A DNA stretch of 64,000 nt from Lineus longissimus (GCF_910592395.1 NC_088318.1:4340001-4404000), one strand, 5' to 3'; shown: positions 36,001-47,322, counted from the stretch's first letter. Numbers and translations are program-made. The notes: generated from the sequence alone by a model not told the origin.

Positions 36001-39000
36001 GTAGATTTTTTACCGGCTGGCCGAACAGGGTGGCTTTTTAGTGCTGTTTGGCAAGCGGCTCTCCAAACAGGACAAAAAAATATGCCTGTTCGGCGAGCGG
36101 CTTGCCAAATAGACCCGGCCGTGAACTTTTCTTGAAAGTTTGTACGGCCTAATAAATCCCTGGACCGTGTCGCAAGTACGCCACACATTTTCTCTACATG
36201 TAAGCTTCAGCGGCATTCAGGGATTTCCAATTAAAGAATTAGGAGCGATTTCTGCATGTCTGTCTCGTCGTCTGCAAAACTCAAGAGTTTTTCAGAATTA
36301 CTAAAAAACACTTAAGGGCTATTCATACCGGGAAATCTTTAGGGGCGCATGTTTGTGTTGGCAAAAAACATTAGGTTTTTCGAAATACCAAAAACCTTTA
36401 TCTCTACTGTGGGGGCACTCAGACATCTGAAAAGAAGAAGCGAATTTAGCCAATCACGCAAGCTATTGTTTTATTCCGGGAGACTTTCAGTCGATTTTCA
36501 TTAACTTAAGTCATTTTTTTTCGCAGAAAAACCTGTGGATCAACTTCGTGAAAGCAGTTTCAAGCTTTCGACGCGGCTTTCTTCACCCTACCACGGCCAA
36601 TCTGTTCAGGGCCTTCTTGAAGAATGAAGCCACCAGGGATTTAGAGAGTAAGTGAAATATTTTAAAAGTTCATTACGTTTTATCGTCCCTCGCCTCGCAG
36701 GTAAAAGAATTCACGCCGAGCCCAATACACGGTCCATCTACTCAAGTCGTACAAAGCTCGCTCGCACCACGGCTTAAATTCCCATTCTTCTCTTGTCTTT
36801 TCAAAAATGGTTATCAGGACAAATCTTAGAAACAGCTTGGCTGGGGCTCGGCAGGCCTTAACCAGCATGGGCATATAAACGTTATGTTACATGCAGTTGG
36901 AAAAGCCATGACTCAGTGTCTGCCTTTTCACTATTATCTTGACAATGGCTTCATCCAGACCTAAGAGCTTGACTGAAACTTGTCATTCTCAGAAAGAAAC
37001 CCTTTGTTGTCAAAGAATGTGCATGATGGTACATTTTGTGCATTACACTCCAACGCAGCATTTGCAATACACGTCGTTGTCTATTCCAAGGATGAAGGAA
37101 AGATAAGCCCTCGAATGACGACACTGCGTTGAGAGTGTACCTCAACTACTTTTACGTTTACGCGTAGGGTTGAAGTCACCTCCATCCGTTGGTCCCCTGG
37201 CGACATTAAAAATTGACTCAGTAGCTAAAGATATGTCAGAAATTCTGACCGACGATATTTCTTAATATCCCATGACAATAAAGAATGTTCTTTTGTAGAA
37301 AAGACAGGATCGAATAACTTACAAACACACACAGGTCCGCAAGCCAGTGTCACTCTCAGACGCGTCATCAAGCACCGCATCATTGCCGTTGAAAAACTCG
37401 TCGCCGACATGAACTTCTTGATCGAAGTAGACAGGTACATCTTTGACATAGTTTTTCGAATTCCGCACATTTTGTAACGAATTTTGTCACTTCTCGAGTC
37501 TTGCACTTCTCGCAGATGTTAGTTTATTAGGCACATTTTGACGGAAAAAAGAACAGTTTTTGCTTAGCCATTGCACGCTTCGTTCATCGCGAATATAGCC
37601 GCACGTACACCACCTGAAAATGGACCACAAATCTTGGTTCGCGAACCAATGCCGCACCATCGAAAATCCACCAAGCGCGTACACCAGCGCTGCAGCTAGT
37701 TATAAAATCCGGCAACAGATGGCGCGCAAACAATAAGCAGAAAGCGCCATTTCGAAAGCGCCGCCTGTCGCCGAACCATCTAACTAGCTAATTGCCGATC
37801 CATTTGCGCGTACACCACGACAAAGCCTCTTAACAAGCCGGGCGAATTTGGACCATCAAGCTTGATGGGACAAATTCGGACCATCAAGACCATCAAGCCT
37901 GATGGGACAAATTCGCCCGGCAATTTGTATCGGCAATGGATTGCCTAACCAATTTGTCGCGGCAATGTGGTGGTGTACGTGAAATTGGTCCACCAATATT
38001 TCGTGGTGTACGCGCAACTGGTGTTTCTGCTCTGACCTCTTCAAATATTAATTAGTTTGCAGTACTGATAACGCAATTTGTTCGTTTCAGGTACCGGATA
38101 TTTGCTGATACGGTCATGACCCAGGCCGAGGACGGAGTCTATAACCATGCTGCAGAGGCCCTGGTAGGCCAGAAGGCAAAGGCTATCATAAATTGCTACA
38201 TTGAGTCCGACATACCCCCTAAACTTCAGGTTGGTCAATTGATGTGATTTTATTAGCGGTTTTAGGCGATTTCCCAGTATCGGCGTCAACGCGCATACAT
38301 TGTAAAGCTAGCCCTTCGGATATAGCTGTTCTGCGAAAAATATTTCTCCGCTAGTTCTAAGTTAGCATGAATAGTAACACTCGCGCATTGTTCTTTCCCC
38401 ATTAGATGAAACAGTACACCTCAACTTTTTAATTTCATTTTCAGGTCAACATTTCTCCCGATGTTGCCGAGACCATTGTGGGTAACTACAACGACCAGAT
38501 CATTGAGCGGGGATTATTTCACGAAGCAACCATTTCAATCTTCCCCACGCTTGCCCATCTCTGGAAAAAGTAAGGCGATGTTACTTTAGATACCGTCAGG
38601 AAAACGGTCCTTCCTAAAGTACATTGTTTGTGTGTATTCTTTCTTAATTGATTTTATTGACGTTGGCACCGCATTCACGGTTGCCAATAAACAAAAAACA
38701 CACCGAAATCTACCGACAAGAGAAGGTGCAAAGACGTTCAGTGGAGTAGCTGTAGCTAAAAACATTTTGGTTGATTCCCGAGACGGGGGTGTATACCCGA
38801 GGGTTACAAGAAATTAAGAGTGTTTCGGCCTTCACCATTCGGGAAGCGTTTTCAAAATGCGGAACAACCAGATATCTGAACACGACGATTGCTAACAGAT
38901 ACCTTTGATGACTTGTCTCCATCACGAGGCTAATCTCTTTTGAATATCTCCAGTTACAAAATCGGTTAGTCAGGGATCGACCCTTGGGTATGTAATTATT

Positions 39001-40490
39001 TCAAACTTCTTTCTCTGGTACCCTTAAAGGGAACTGAAACCGCCAAGCCAGTTCGTATGACCTCGTTTTCATTTCCCGCGTATCGGGTGATCAGAACGAG
39101 GCATGAATGAAACATGGCGCCTAGCTGTCAATCATTGAGTGACGTCACTACTATGGAATTTACTACGAAAACTCATGAATGAAAGATCGCATGACTCACG
39201 TGATTCTCACATGATTCTCAATAATAACAAATTGAACTGCGCATGCTCGGGCACTGGGGGCGGAGCTACAAATCTGAACTCGAATAGGAAGTTGGAAGTT
39301 TGACTTTCTCGGGCGGTGAAAGTCGAAAAGTTGAATAAATCGCTCGGCGGTTCCAGTTCCCTTTAAGACTGCAGCATGGCTAAAATTGTATTTGAATGAA
39401 TGAATGAAATTTTCTTTTGTATACCGCAAATTCGTCTTTTTAGGTTCAATGCACAGCGCATTTTTGACAGCATGCCACCAAGGCCACTAGTAAAACACAG
39501 GATCACTCCACACGGCTCCACGAAAATTCCTAATTACGTTACCATGGATAAAGTCAAGACAAAACGGATAATTAGCCACAGCGGTAAGCCCCCCTCTCCC
39601 CCATGAAGGATCATCACGTTGTTCTGTGCATTACTTTGGAGTTCTGTGTGTAGACTATTGATGCAATTCAGAGTTTTCGCAAAAACCCCGGAACGCAAAC
39701 GCGATGAACGCCGCCAGTCGCAATGTTCGACACTGATCAGGATGCCGGCAGAACAACGCAATTGGCGTTGCGGTAACGTTTGAGGGCTTTGCGAATAATC
39801 CTGCCTGATATTATGATGTAACGCATAGACCCAATGAAATTACGTAATGTATACATGTCTCAATTCAACCACCACACACATTATAACGACAGCCCGGGGA
39901 ATCGCTAAGCACAGCCACAGCGGCACTGCTTGTATGTAAATTGCCTGGTATAATGTACAAACCTGATGTTCCTCTTCTTTTTTATAAAGGCTGCCTTGAA
40001 GGCACCTTTTCTAACACAGCATGCCCTCTAACAGCAATCCCAATTTGCATTTTCAGATGACGACTGTATGCGAATTCTGTTTTCATTGGCTCATGGTATC
40101 CGACACATCACGCCCCATTTCACCCACGATCATGAATTGCTCCCCAAGGGATTTTCGGGCTCCCAGCTCGATCTAATACAATATGCAAGGGGTCTAGCTC
40201 TACACCATGGCGACTCCGAGAGCTTCATCAGCCGGTTGACGAACCTTGTCGCACGCAGAAACGACGCTGCGGGCGAGCTCTCACCCGAGTATGAGTCACA
40301 TGCTCACGGTCGGCGTCGCAAGAGCAGCATGTCGCAATTATCGTCCCGGAAACTCATACGACCGCCAGTGGAGCACATTGCCGTGGTCTCTCGTTCAGAT
40401 CTTCGATCGGAAAAATCCGCTACACCAGCTGGCGTAGAAATGTCGCATCTTCTCAAGTTGATGAACCCAAAAGCTTACGAAATGACGTAG
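27055..40490 (+). CDS. RGS22: Regulator of G-protein signalling 22
   Basis: Nineteen exons phase into one frame of 1447 codons: 27055-27246, 27708-27788, 28108-28258, 28811-29074, 29366-30043, 30585-30783, 31201-31912, 32384-32666, 33365-33463, 33945-34149, 34816-35006, 35252-35369, 35764-35875, 36527-36647, 37335-37434, 38091-38229, 38445-38569, 39444-39583, 40057-40490. Every intron begins GT and ends AG, and all phases match. The N-terminus has the RGS22 motif before LNVFLSLP, then LLTERIPLFLKTDLYLEY. RGS-like helical domains lie at about residues 150-320 (FWLDAEHFWKIP), 630-800 (LNYLHFWQDAQMF), 955-1065 (FKRFLQREGNDVPVTFWMAV) and 1097-1265 (LFHEATISIFPTLAHLWKK). RGS domains bind G-alpha subunits; mammalian RGS22 is testis-enriched and linked to G-alpha 12/13 and sperm. 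It is longer than human RGS22 (about 1260 residues), mainly through the disordered segments in exons 5-7. Confidence 0.95.
28259..28540 (+). repeat. Tandem copies of the exon 3 end and its splice donor in RGS22 intron 3
   Basis: About eight units of 34-40 bp repeat the last 20 bases of exon 3 (TTCACACAATGCCAACTATG) with its GGTA donor, each followed by an AT-rich CTTTTCAG-like acceptor. Three units keep acceptor, 20-base core and GT donor: 28296-28315, 28370-28389 and 28482-28501. Confidence 0.75.
32952..33356 (+). repeat. 54-bp minisatellite in RGS22 intron 8
   Basis: About 7.5 units of 54 bp (core GTAGGCAGTTGAGGTGCATT, TCCATCATCGTTTCATTGAC, CTACTTCCTCTTGC) are nearly identical. The last unit is cut after CATCATCGTTT and runs straight into the polypyrimidine tract and acceptor of exon 9 at 33365. 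The unit length of 18 codons leaves a 101-codon frame open, which I regard as intronic. Confidence 0.92.
35890..36125. repeat. Degenerate palindromic repeats in RGS22 intron 13
   Basis: Motifs of the form TTGGCAAGC...GCTTGCCAA and CTCGCCAAACAG recur four to five times in both orientations, starting just after the exon 13 donor. This looks like a foldback element or its remains. Confidence 0.5.
37806..38019. mobile_element. Foldback/MITE in RGS22 intron 15
   Basis: GCGCGTACACCACGA at the left is inverted as CGTGGTGTACGCGC at the right, and the inner blocks GCCGGGCGAATTTGGACC and GGGACAAATTCGCCCGGC are also inverted. A related GCGCGTACACCAGC lies at 37676. No coding frame. Confidence 0.65.
39028..39362. 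mobile_element. MITE with TTAA target duplication in RGS22 intron 17
   Basis: The ends AGGGAACTGAAACCGCC and GGCGGTTCCAGTTCCCT are inverted repeats, flanked exactly by TTAA (39024-39027 and 39363-39366). It has no transposase frame. A TGACGTCA octamer lies inside it. The 36-bp hairpin at 16550 belongs to the same family. TTAA duplication points to mobilisation by a piggyBac-type transposase. Confidence 0.8.
39671..39797. mobile_element. MITE of the GAGTTTTCGCAAAG family in RGS22 intron 18
   Basis: Starts GAGTTTTCGCAAAAACCCCGG and ends GGGCTTTGCGAATAATC, with an internal GTTCGACACTGATCAGGATG block. Related copies lie at 42713-42932 and 46508-46622. Confidence 0.6.
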
Positions 40491-40535
40491 TATTTTTTCA
40501 ACAAGATTTTTGTAAATAGATGGATTGAAGCACGT

Positions 40536-40665
40536 TTAAGTTTTATAATAAAAGAGACATTTCCTTAACAAATTTTGTACATGTACATGCATACAGTACT
40601 ACATTGTATATTACTGCAGGTATAACGTGTGACACAATACATGTATTTAGGTAAATAAATAAATC
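40536..40665 (+). terminator. Poly(A) signals after RGS22
   Basis: ATAATAAAAG lies about 50 bases past the stop at 40490, and overlapping AATAAATAAATAAA motifs lie near 40650-40665. Either can serve as the cleavage signal. Confidence 0.5.
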
Positions 40666-40669
40666 TTGT

Positions 40670-42700
40670 TCTAAATGGGTGAAATCTTCATTTTTTGACT
40701 GAAATACATTAATTTGTGGCACAATCCTAATACGAGAGCCAACTTTCAATTCGACGAGTATTTATTCGACTGCAGAGTGTTCGCCAGTAACACCATTAAA
40801 ATGATGCTAGTGACTTGGAGGGGCTGTTACCACTGATTACGCGTCCTCGTCAACCGATGTGCCCGATAAAGTGACCGATAAAGTGACCGAAATCAACCAA
40901 TGAGCTGTCCCAACCGAATAAAGTGACCCAAAATCAACCACATAGTCGTAGCGGACCCAACCGAATAAGTGACCCACAACCAACCGATAACGCGCCAGTA
41001 TTGAACTCTAAGGTACGGTTGTTATCTTAATCATGTTTTCTTAATTTCAACCGTCCGCCACGTTTCAGGGCTTAACGGGTTAATTGGATCCATAAATCTA
41101 CGCCTGCGAGCGTGTCCGGCTCAAACTTCATCAGAATATTCGGGAGAAACAGCTCTTATCCATGATTTCGGAGGAACTACATTCTGATAGCACGACCGAC
41201 AGCAGCCCTACTGGACAGTGAGACCACGCATTGATTTCTTCTTCCGAGTGCGATGCACGCTGATTGGTCAAATTTTTAGTGACGCGGAGCCCGGGCCAAG
41301 GTCGTGCGCGTGTTAAAAAATAACAAAAATGCATCTTTCTCCTATCTAGGAGTATATGAAATTGGAAAAACATAAAACACTTGCAGAAAAAAAGGCTTAC
41401 AATTTAATGTCACAGAAAAAAGAAATTATCGAAGTATACCATGACCCCTTTCTGTTTTAATTCTAATTTGCACACCCTGTATTTATATATGCAAATTGCT
41501 ACAATAGAATGAGCGCTGAATAAGATCATAGTAAAACAGCAGCCTAAACGCAAATAGAAATCACCTGACACTGTTTGCCAACATCTAATAAACATTTTAA
41601 TTACATCAATAAAATGTTAACTTAACCAAATGAATACTAATTAGCGATTAAATAATTAGCGGTTGAAGGACCATTGGCATTAATAAGGGCAATATTACCC
41701 AGCTGTCGGCTGCCCAGTCACCTCCTATTCTATACTGCAATAAAAAGCCGACCATTCCCGTAAGGTGACTACATATTTGATGGAGTGATTAAGGCCGTGG
41801 GAGTATGAATTATTTTTTTCCTTCAGCTACGTATATTAATTTTTTGTCAATATTTGTAAACTACGAATTTCCCGTTGTTCTTTAAAAGAACACCTGTCTA
41901 TGAGAGTGCTACTATTTGATTTACGTCCTAATTTCCTTTTTGTATCGAAATCATTGTCCTGTGTGAACTTATGGGCACGAATAAGGCAACAGCTGGTCGA
42001 TTGTGCAATGTGTCCGTTGATAAATGTCGATTATTATCAATGTATTGTCCAAATTCAACTAGTTAAGTTATTTATTCTTGGGAGGATGATTTAAAGTGGG
42101 TATCATGTTGAAATGTCTTTATCAATCAAGCACAATATCATTAATGGATCTCTTTTAATTTTGGAGGTCAATCAAAATATCACCTGTTTTAAAAGTTTGA
42201 CAGATCTTGAAATTTATGGGAATTAAATTGTCATTTTGTGTCATTTGGTACTTTTCATGATGACATTATGATTCATGCCAGGCGTCACCTTACACGAGAA
42301 ACATTAGTAAAAAGGAAAATGACTTTCTATTGAACGCTGTACTCAGCCATGCGCGTGGGTAACCCGATATTTTGGTATCTTGAAGGCGCATGCAAAACCG
42401 GTGTAAAAGTTTAAAATGTCCTAAGATAGAATGCCCGGGAAACAAAGGATTCTATCATGCGCTCTAATCTCTGAGCTATTGACGGTCAGGGTCTCTATAG
42501 AACCATATTGCAGAATACAATAGGGCCGGATACTTTTTCCAGGGGGGCATTTGTTACTGTTACACCGGATACAAAATATGGAAATTTAGTCTTGTTATCT
42601 ACCGACCGCGGCGCTGATTCAAAATCCTTAAAGGTGTATCACTCGCCCTTCCGGTGTCCGGTTGAAAGAAATATCACCCGCTTTTCAGGGCCACCCAAAA
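40670..42700. other. Intergenic, nothing recognised
   Basis: About 2 kb with no supportable exon. At 40855-41000 a degenerate ACCGATAAAGTGACC motif recurs several times. A block near 42420-42510 (CTCTGAGCTATTGACGG) resembles one at 30890-30960 and looks like an old dispersed repeat. Confidence 0.4.
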
Positions 42701-42712
42701 AAGGGAGTAATA

Positions 42713-42932
42713 GGGAGTTTTCGAAAAGCCCCCGAACGCCTATCCTATTGTTCTACAGGTACTTAGTTATCAGGAGGTCAGACAATGAGACAGGCGTTCC
42801 CGTTCGTTGGTGTTTTGGGGGATTTGCAAAAACTCCCTTTTCGCAAAGCCCCCGAAACGCCAACGCGAACGCCCATCCCAATGTTCGAGCTCCTCATAAT
42901 GATGTCAAACAGCGGGGATTAGCGAAAACTCA
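42713..42932. mobile_element. Two abutting MITEs of the GAGTTTTCGCAAAG family
   Basis: The first element (42713-42837) has ends GGGAGTTTTCGAAAAGCCCC and GGATTTGCAAAAACTCCC. The second (about 42838-42932) starts TTTTCGCAAAGCCCCCG and ends GATTAGCGAAAACT. A 183-codon open frame covers them but consists of these inverted repeats. Confidence 0.7.
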
Positions 42933-43309
42933 CTCATCAGTGTTTCATTTGATAGTTTTCAGTCACGCCCATGAGCGATATCAACACAATTGGCTATTAC
43001 AAGCGCCCATCGACCAGTTATTAGGCCTACTGCATTGTTGTCTATTATCCAGCTCATAGCCATTCACCTTCCTTTCCTTTCTCTAACAATGATTTTTTCA
43101 CACCAGCCCATCGCGATGTTTACTCATTAAACACCCGTTAGGGATTATTCAGATATTATGTACAAAAACGGATTGTCATCATTGCGAGAACCGCGTGGTG
43201 GGTTTAAGTTTGTAAATAAATTTTCAAGTTAGCCAGGAAATTGGTTCTCACGGTAATGTCAGTCAAAACAAAGTTAATCTTACGAATTCGTTACGCTGTC
43301 ACGAATTGC

Positions 43310-43317
43310 TATAAAAG
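43310..43317 (+). promoter_or_regulatory. TATA box of CAP exon 1 copy A
   Basis: TATAAAAG lies 57 bases before the ATG at 43367, followed by a GCTAATGCGAGGCG block that is also seen below the TATA of the copy at 46315. Confidence 0.6.
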
Positions 43318-43366
43318 CTAATGCGAGGCGTTGCAACAATGTTTTTCTTGGTGAATTTTTTTTGCA

Positions 43367-43549
43367 ATGGGTTTGCTCCGCTGTTTCGTGATTCTGGCGC
43401 TACTGACGGGAGGACTGGCAAGTCTTCCACAAAAGAGGGACTCTCTTCAAGATTATGGCTTGTCCGCAACAGATATTCAAAAGTTGTTAGATCTACATAA
43501 TAATGCGAGGAGGAATGTGCAACCAATTCCCTCGGATATGTATGAAATG
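43367..43549 (+). CDS. CAP-family first exon, copy A
   Basis: Intact exon of 61 codons with signal peptide (MGLLRCFVILALLTGGLAS), a short propeptide ending in KR, and the first helix of a CAP domain (LLDLHNNARRN). It ends in phase 0 at a consensus GTAAGT donor. It is a paralogue of the exon at 49089. I find no matching second exon before 49089, so it is either an alternative first exon of the downstream gene or the relic of a truncated duplicate. Its own TATA box is intact. Confidence 0.7.
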
Positions 43550-43789
43550 GTAAGTGAATTTGGTATTAGGGAGGTTCCGCAAATCTCACGGGTACGAAAT
43601 GACGACTTTTAGTTCAAAAGACGAAGAAGTCTCATCTAATTTGGCAGATAGTTGTGTAATCCTGTATTTTGGACTTGAAAATAATGAGCATACCTATAAT
43701 TTCTATACCTGTTTCTACGCTTGCCAAAGGCACGCTGCCGAGAGTGTGAATTGGTAACTACATGTATGTGTTACCTCTCGGGCAGTTCG

Positions 43790-44290
43790 CCACCACCTTT
43801 CAACTTCCGAGCCACTGCAGACTCAACGCCCATCTCAAGAGGATGAACATGGCGGAGTCCGGAAGTTGCCAGTGCGACCCACCAGATCATGTGCTCCAGA
43901 ACAGGGTTGGTTCAATACCTGGCACGGACTGGTCCAATGATGCATTCCAAAAAGGTATGCAGTCCACTGAATGGCACCTGCCTATTTGTCAGACCTTATT
44001 CCTCACTATTTATACCTGCCCCGCCGAAGTCTAAGATCTGAGCATCAGGGACAGATAGCCGTACCACGCTATAGCCTCGATACTTTTGGGGTCGGACCTT
44101 CGCGGTCCAGGCCAGTAGACTGTGGAACTGCCTCGACTGTTCACTACGTGAATGCAATTCAATCGCCGGTTTTAAGACAGGGCTGAAGACCCTGCTCTTT
44201 CAAGAGTGTTATTTGTGAAAAAGCGCTTGTGAGCAGGACCTTTCTTGGAACATGCGCTATATAAGACATTATTTACATTACATTACATCA
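43790..44290 (+). mobile_element. LINE 3' fragment
   Basis: The translation contains SHCRLNAHLKRMNMAESGSC, matching the linker and RNase H-like end of non-LTR retrotransposon polyproteins. Later, in another frame, it has FAVQASRLWNCL and a GLKTLLFQ-type end, the usual reverse transcriptase C-terminus. Frameshifts separate these parts. The fragment ends in GCGCTATATAAGACATT and a (TTACA)n tail at 44268-44288. Confidence 0.75.
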
Positions 44291-45880
44291 TATGAAATGA
44301 GACTGCTGCCTGTCATCATCATGGGCCTTGCACTTGTCTATGATATAGACTCTGTAGTCCAGTTTAGGCCTTGACCAACATGTTCTTACTGCAGAGTGTA
44401 GCCTATGTGTAGGCATGTAATATAAGTCATAAGGAGATCGAATTAGGATGATGCAATGGATTGCCCAGTGAGTCCTGGACTTACCAACATAGGTGTAGGC
44501 TGCGACCCACTGGCTATGGTGAGGCTGTGTCCTATCTGTTTTTAAGCTTTGAATTGATTTAACTTAATGCTGACCATCAGATTTACCTTTGAGATTTACC
44601 TATGTTCCTGAAACACTGTATTTTCTTGCCAAAAATATATCAGGGCCAATGTCAGTGCCAATGCCAGTGCCTGGTTTTGAACCAACCCTCCAGAACAGCC
44701 CACTTGTAGACACCAAAGATCTGTGTCGCATGTGATCATGATCGCAGGTCGCAGCGTCAAATATCGCTCGTTTGCGGAATGCTTTAGCCTCCCATTGTTC
44801 GCTCTTCAGTCGAAACATGCCCGAAAGATCATCTCCAAGCAGATCACGTGCAGAACGTCTAATTTAAAAACACCCTTCAAATATTTTATCGGTCATAAAA
44901 TCACATTCAGTGGTAGTTAGTGTCTTGTATGAAAGCAAATGATAATGAAAGTTGATTTATAGAATATTATAGCACAGCATAGAATATTTATTCAACGGCA
45001 TTGCTCAAGGACGCCTGGCCTTATATGATCGAAATACTCTCTGCACTTTCAGACAATGTCAGAGGTTCTGCACGTAGTATACGTTGACAGACACTCTCTA
45101 GCTCACAGAATTCGATGTATGGTAAACCATCCCCTTCTTGACTGTCAATTGCTTTTATCTTGGAAGAAGTTACTTATTCTTCAGGAATAAAAAAACAACA
45201 ACATTAGGCCAGAGTCCACTATTAAAACTTGTGTACATTACATGTACATTGTTGTGCATATGTTTTGGTAAAAAAAGTACACCTTGGACCAATCAATCTG
45301 CACAAAATTTTATATATGTCAAGAAGAACCCTTTGCCAATAGCATAATAAAGTTTAAAAAAATTCCAATACCGATTGCCTGAGAAAAAAAGATTTCCGTA
45401 CACCATATCCATCAAAACGTCACTGGCGCATTGATATGGCCCTGTCAAAGTACAAGTTCTAAACTGACCAGTGAGACCACATTTTCTTAAATACATTATC
45501 AAAAAGCATATTTCTGTGATGGCCTGACTCTGTAGATTAAGAATCAACCACAGATTGAGAATTAATTCCACTTTGGTCCATCCCAGCCATGTATTTACCA
45601 CAACTTCACATTTTGATAAGCTCTATGTGACTCTCTGCCCATTAGTAAACGGTCTGTATGACCCTTACCTGCTTACGTTATGATAAATAAAACAATTCGG
45701 GCTGCCCTGAACAAATAGAGAACTTAGATATAGACTAATTGAGGCATTTTAAGCGGCGACATTGAGAGTGCTAAATCGAAGCCACAATCAAAACAATTGA
45801 GGTAAAGTGACGGCGTGTAAATAACGAAACGCGGGGAGAATATCAAGCGGGTTTAAGTTTATTGATAGTGTTTAAATCAA
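44291..45880. other. No gene recognised
   Basis: The block at 44430-44475 (AAGGAGATCGAATTAGGATG) has a diverged relative at 1537-1585, suggesting a dispersed element. No exon could be supported. Confidence 0.4.
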
Positions 45881-46013
45881 CAAGGACATGGTGGTTTCTC
45901 ATTTTCATAAATTATCAGTCAACATGTGTTTTTTTCCGACACAATTGCAACGTTCGCTACAAAAAGTAAAAAAGCGAATGTGCGAGCTTGTATGTTACCA
46001 TTCGATTTTTTCC

Positions 46014-46184
46014 ATGGGCCTTGTAGTTTTGGCATTGCAAGCATGGGCGTGCTCGCAAGATGCAGAGACGAGAGACTCTCTCAACGATTATGGTTTGTCC
46101 GCGACGTGAATTTAAACAGTGTTAGATCTACATAATGTCGAGAGGAGGAAAGCTTTGCCAACAGCCTCTGATATGCATGAACTA
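46014..46184 (+). pseudogene. CAP first exon, copy B, inactivated
   Basis: Aligns over 57 codons with the other first exons: signal-like start, RDSLNDYGLSAT, then LDLHN and ASDMHEL. Two in-frame stops (TGA and TAA) fall where copy A reads ACAGATATTCAAAAG, with no change in length. The donor is GTCAAT where the others have GTAAGT or GTGAGT, and the TATA position upstream reads CTACAAAAAG. Coding, splicing and promoter are therefore all damaged. Confidence 0.75.
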
Positions 46185-46260
46185 GTCAATGAATTATTAT
46201 TCAAGTAATTGTCAATAAAAGTTAAGTTGTTTTACAATTGCAACCTTGAGTCCCGGTTAT

Positions 46261-46267
46261 TATAAAG
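46261..46267 (+). promoter_or_regulatory. TATA box of CAP exon 1 copy C
   Basis: TATAAAG lies 54 bases before the ATG at 46315, in the same setting (AATGCGAGCTTG below it) as in copy A. Confidence 0.55.
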
Positions 46268-46314
46268 CCTAAAGTGGGTAATGCGAGCTTGTTCATTTTT
46301 ATCCGATTGTTGCA

Positions 46315-46485
46315 ATGAGTGGTCTCTGCAGTTTTGTGGTTTTTGCGTTGCTGACTAGAGGGCTTGCAGAATCACTCTGCGAATGCCAATTTGGTTTGAA
46401 CGAAACGGAAATACAGATAGTCTTAGACTGCCATAATGACGCAAGAAGGAACGCCAACCCACCCGCTTCTGATATGTACGAAATG
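46315..46485 (+). CDS. CAP-family first exon, copy C
   Basis: Intact exon of 57 codons with a signal peptide (MSGLCSFVVFALLTRGLAES) and the CAP start VLDCHNDARRNANPPASDMY, ending in phase 0 at GTGAGT. The propeptide KR of copies A and D is replaced by a segment with two cysteines (LCECQ). No downstream exons of its own are seen, and a MITE begins 23 bases past the donor. It may be an alternative first exon for the gene at 49089 or a relic. Confidence 0.6.
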
Positions 46486-46507
46486 GTGAGTTCGGGCATG
46501 TCGAATA

Positions 46508-46622
46508 GGGAGTTTTCACAAAGCCCCCGAAACGCGAACGCGAACGCCTATACCATTGTTCGAGCTCCTGATCATGATGTCGAACATTGGGATAAGCGTT
46601 CGCGGGGATTTGCGAAAACTCA
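46508..46622. mobile_element. MITE of the GAGTTTTCGCAAAG family
   Basis: Ends GGGAGTTTTCACAAAGCCCC and GGGGATTTGCGAAAACTCA are inverted repeats of about 26 bases, followed inward by the family's GCGAACGCGAACGCC block. Inserted just after the donor of CAP exon copy C. Confidence 0.75.
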
Positions 46623-46828
46623 TTGTTGTTTGAGAGTTATTAACCATAGCTTCTTACGTCACTGGAACACTTTGTCAATCTCATGATAGCTTTCCACCGT
46701 GGCTTGGGCCTAATTTAAAAACGATTTTATTTGGGTTATCCGCTACAAGATTCTGCCGTGGCAGGATCTTCGCCTCGGAATAAACTGATAAGTTTTGAAT
46801 GTTTTATTCGACGCGAAAAAATACTCAC

Positions 46829-47065
46829 TGTTAGTTTTTCTTATGAGTTATCTGTTTCATTCATAAATTACACGAATTGGAACGTTGTTATGCACTATTG
46901 TAGATTTAAATCAGTAAAAAATTCATGATAAAAAATGGACGACCATGCTCTGTATACGTTGTCCCTACGTGTTAGCTCCCGATAGGTGGCCAGTGTGTAG
47001 CCACTATTGGCTAATCCCGAGGCAGACTCACAAATGTAACGCAGGAGTCTGCACGTCACAGACTA
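46829..47065. repeat. Dispersed repeat, copy 1
   Basis: Shares GCTCCCGATAGGTGGCCAGT, CTGTTAGTTTTTC and the surrounding 220 or so bases, with about 75% identity by eye, with 56687-56908. No inverted ends or coding frame are seen. Confidence 0.65.
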
Positions 47066-47322
47066 GTAGTAATAATTACGCGGATTGATTTAAGAACGGG
47101 ATCAAAAGAACTAATCCTTGCTCACCGGGTCAAATAGTACGACACCTGGTGACCTGTACCGATGTGAAAAACGTAGGTGGGGTGGGGGTGTGCGTGTGTC
47201 TGAGGGGGGGAGGGGGTAACGTCAGTGCCAGATTCAATATGGCGGCCCGTGGACTTTGTTCAGTTTTTCCCGTTGAAATTGCCAGTATCGCGAAAAGTCA
47301 AGTGACAGTACGTGCCCGTCAA

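Noticed and set aside
42508-43059. 183-codon plus-strand frame
   Set aside because: It covers two inverted-repeat MITEs and has no recognisable domain; part of its composition is the inverted ends.
43762-44034. A second exon for CAP copy A in the frame after 43762
   Set aside because: The frame contains a LINE RNase H-like motif (HCRLNAHLKRM) and no CAP signature.
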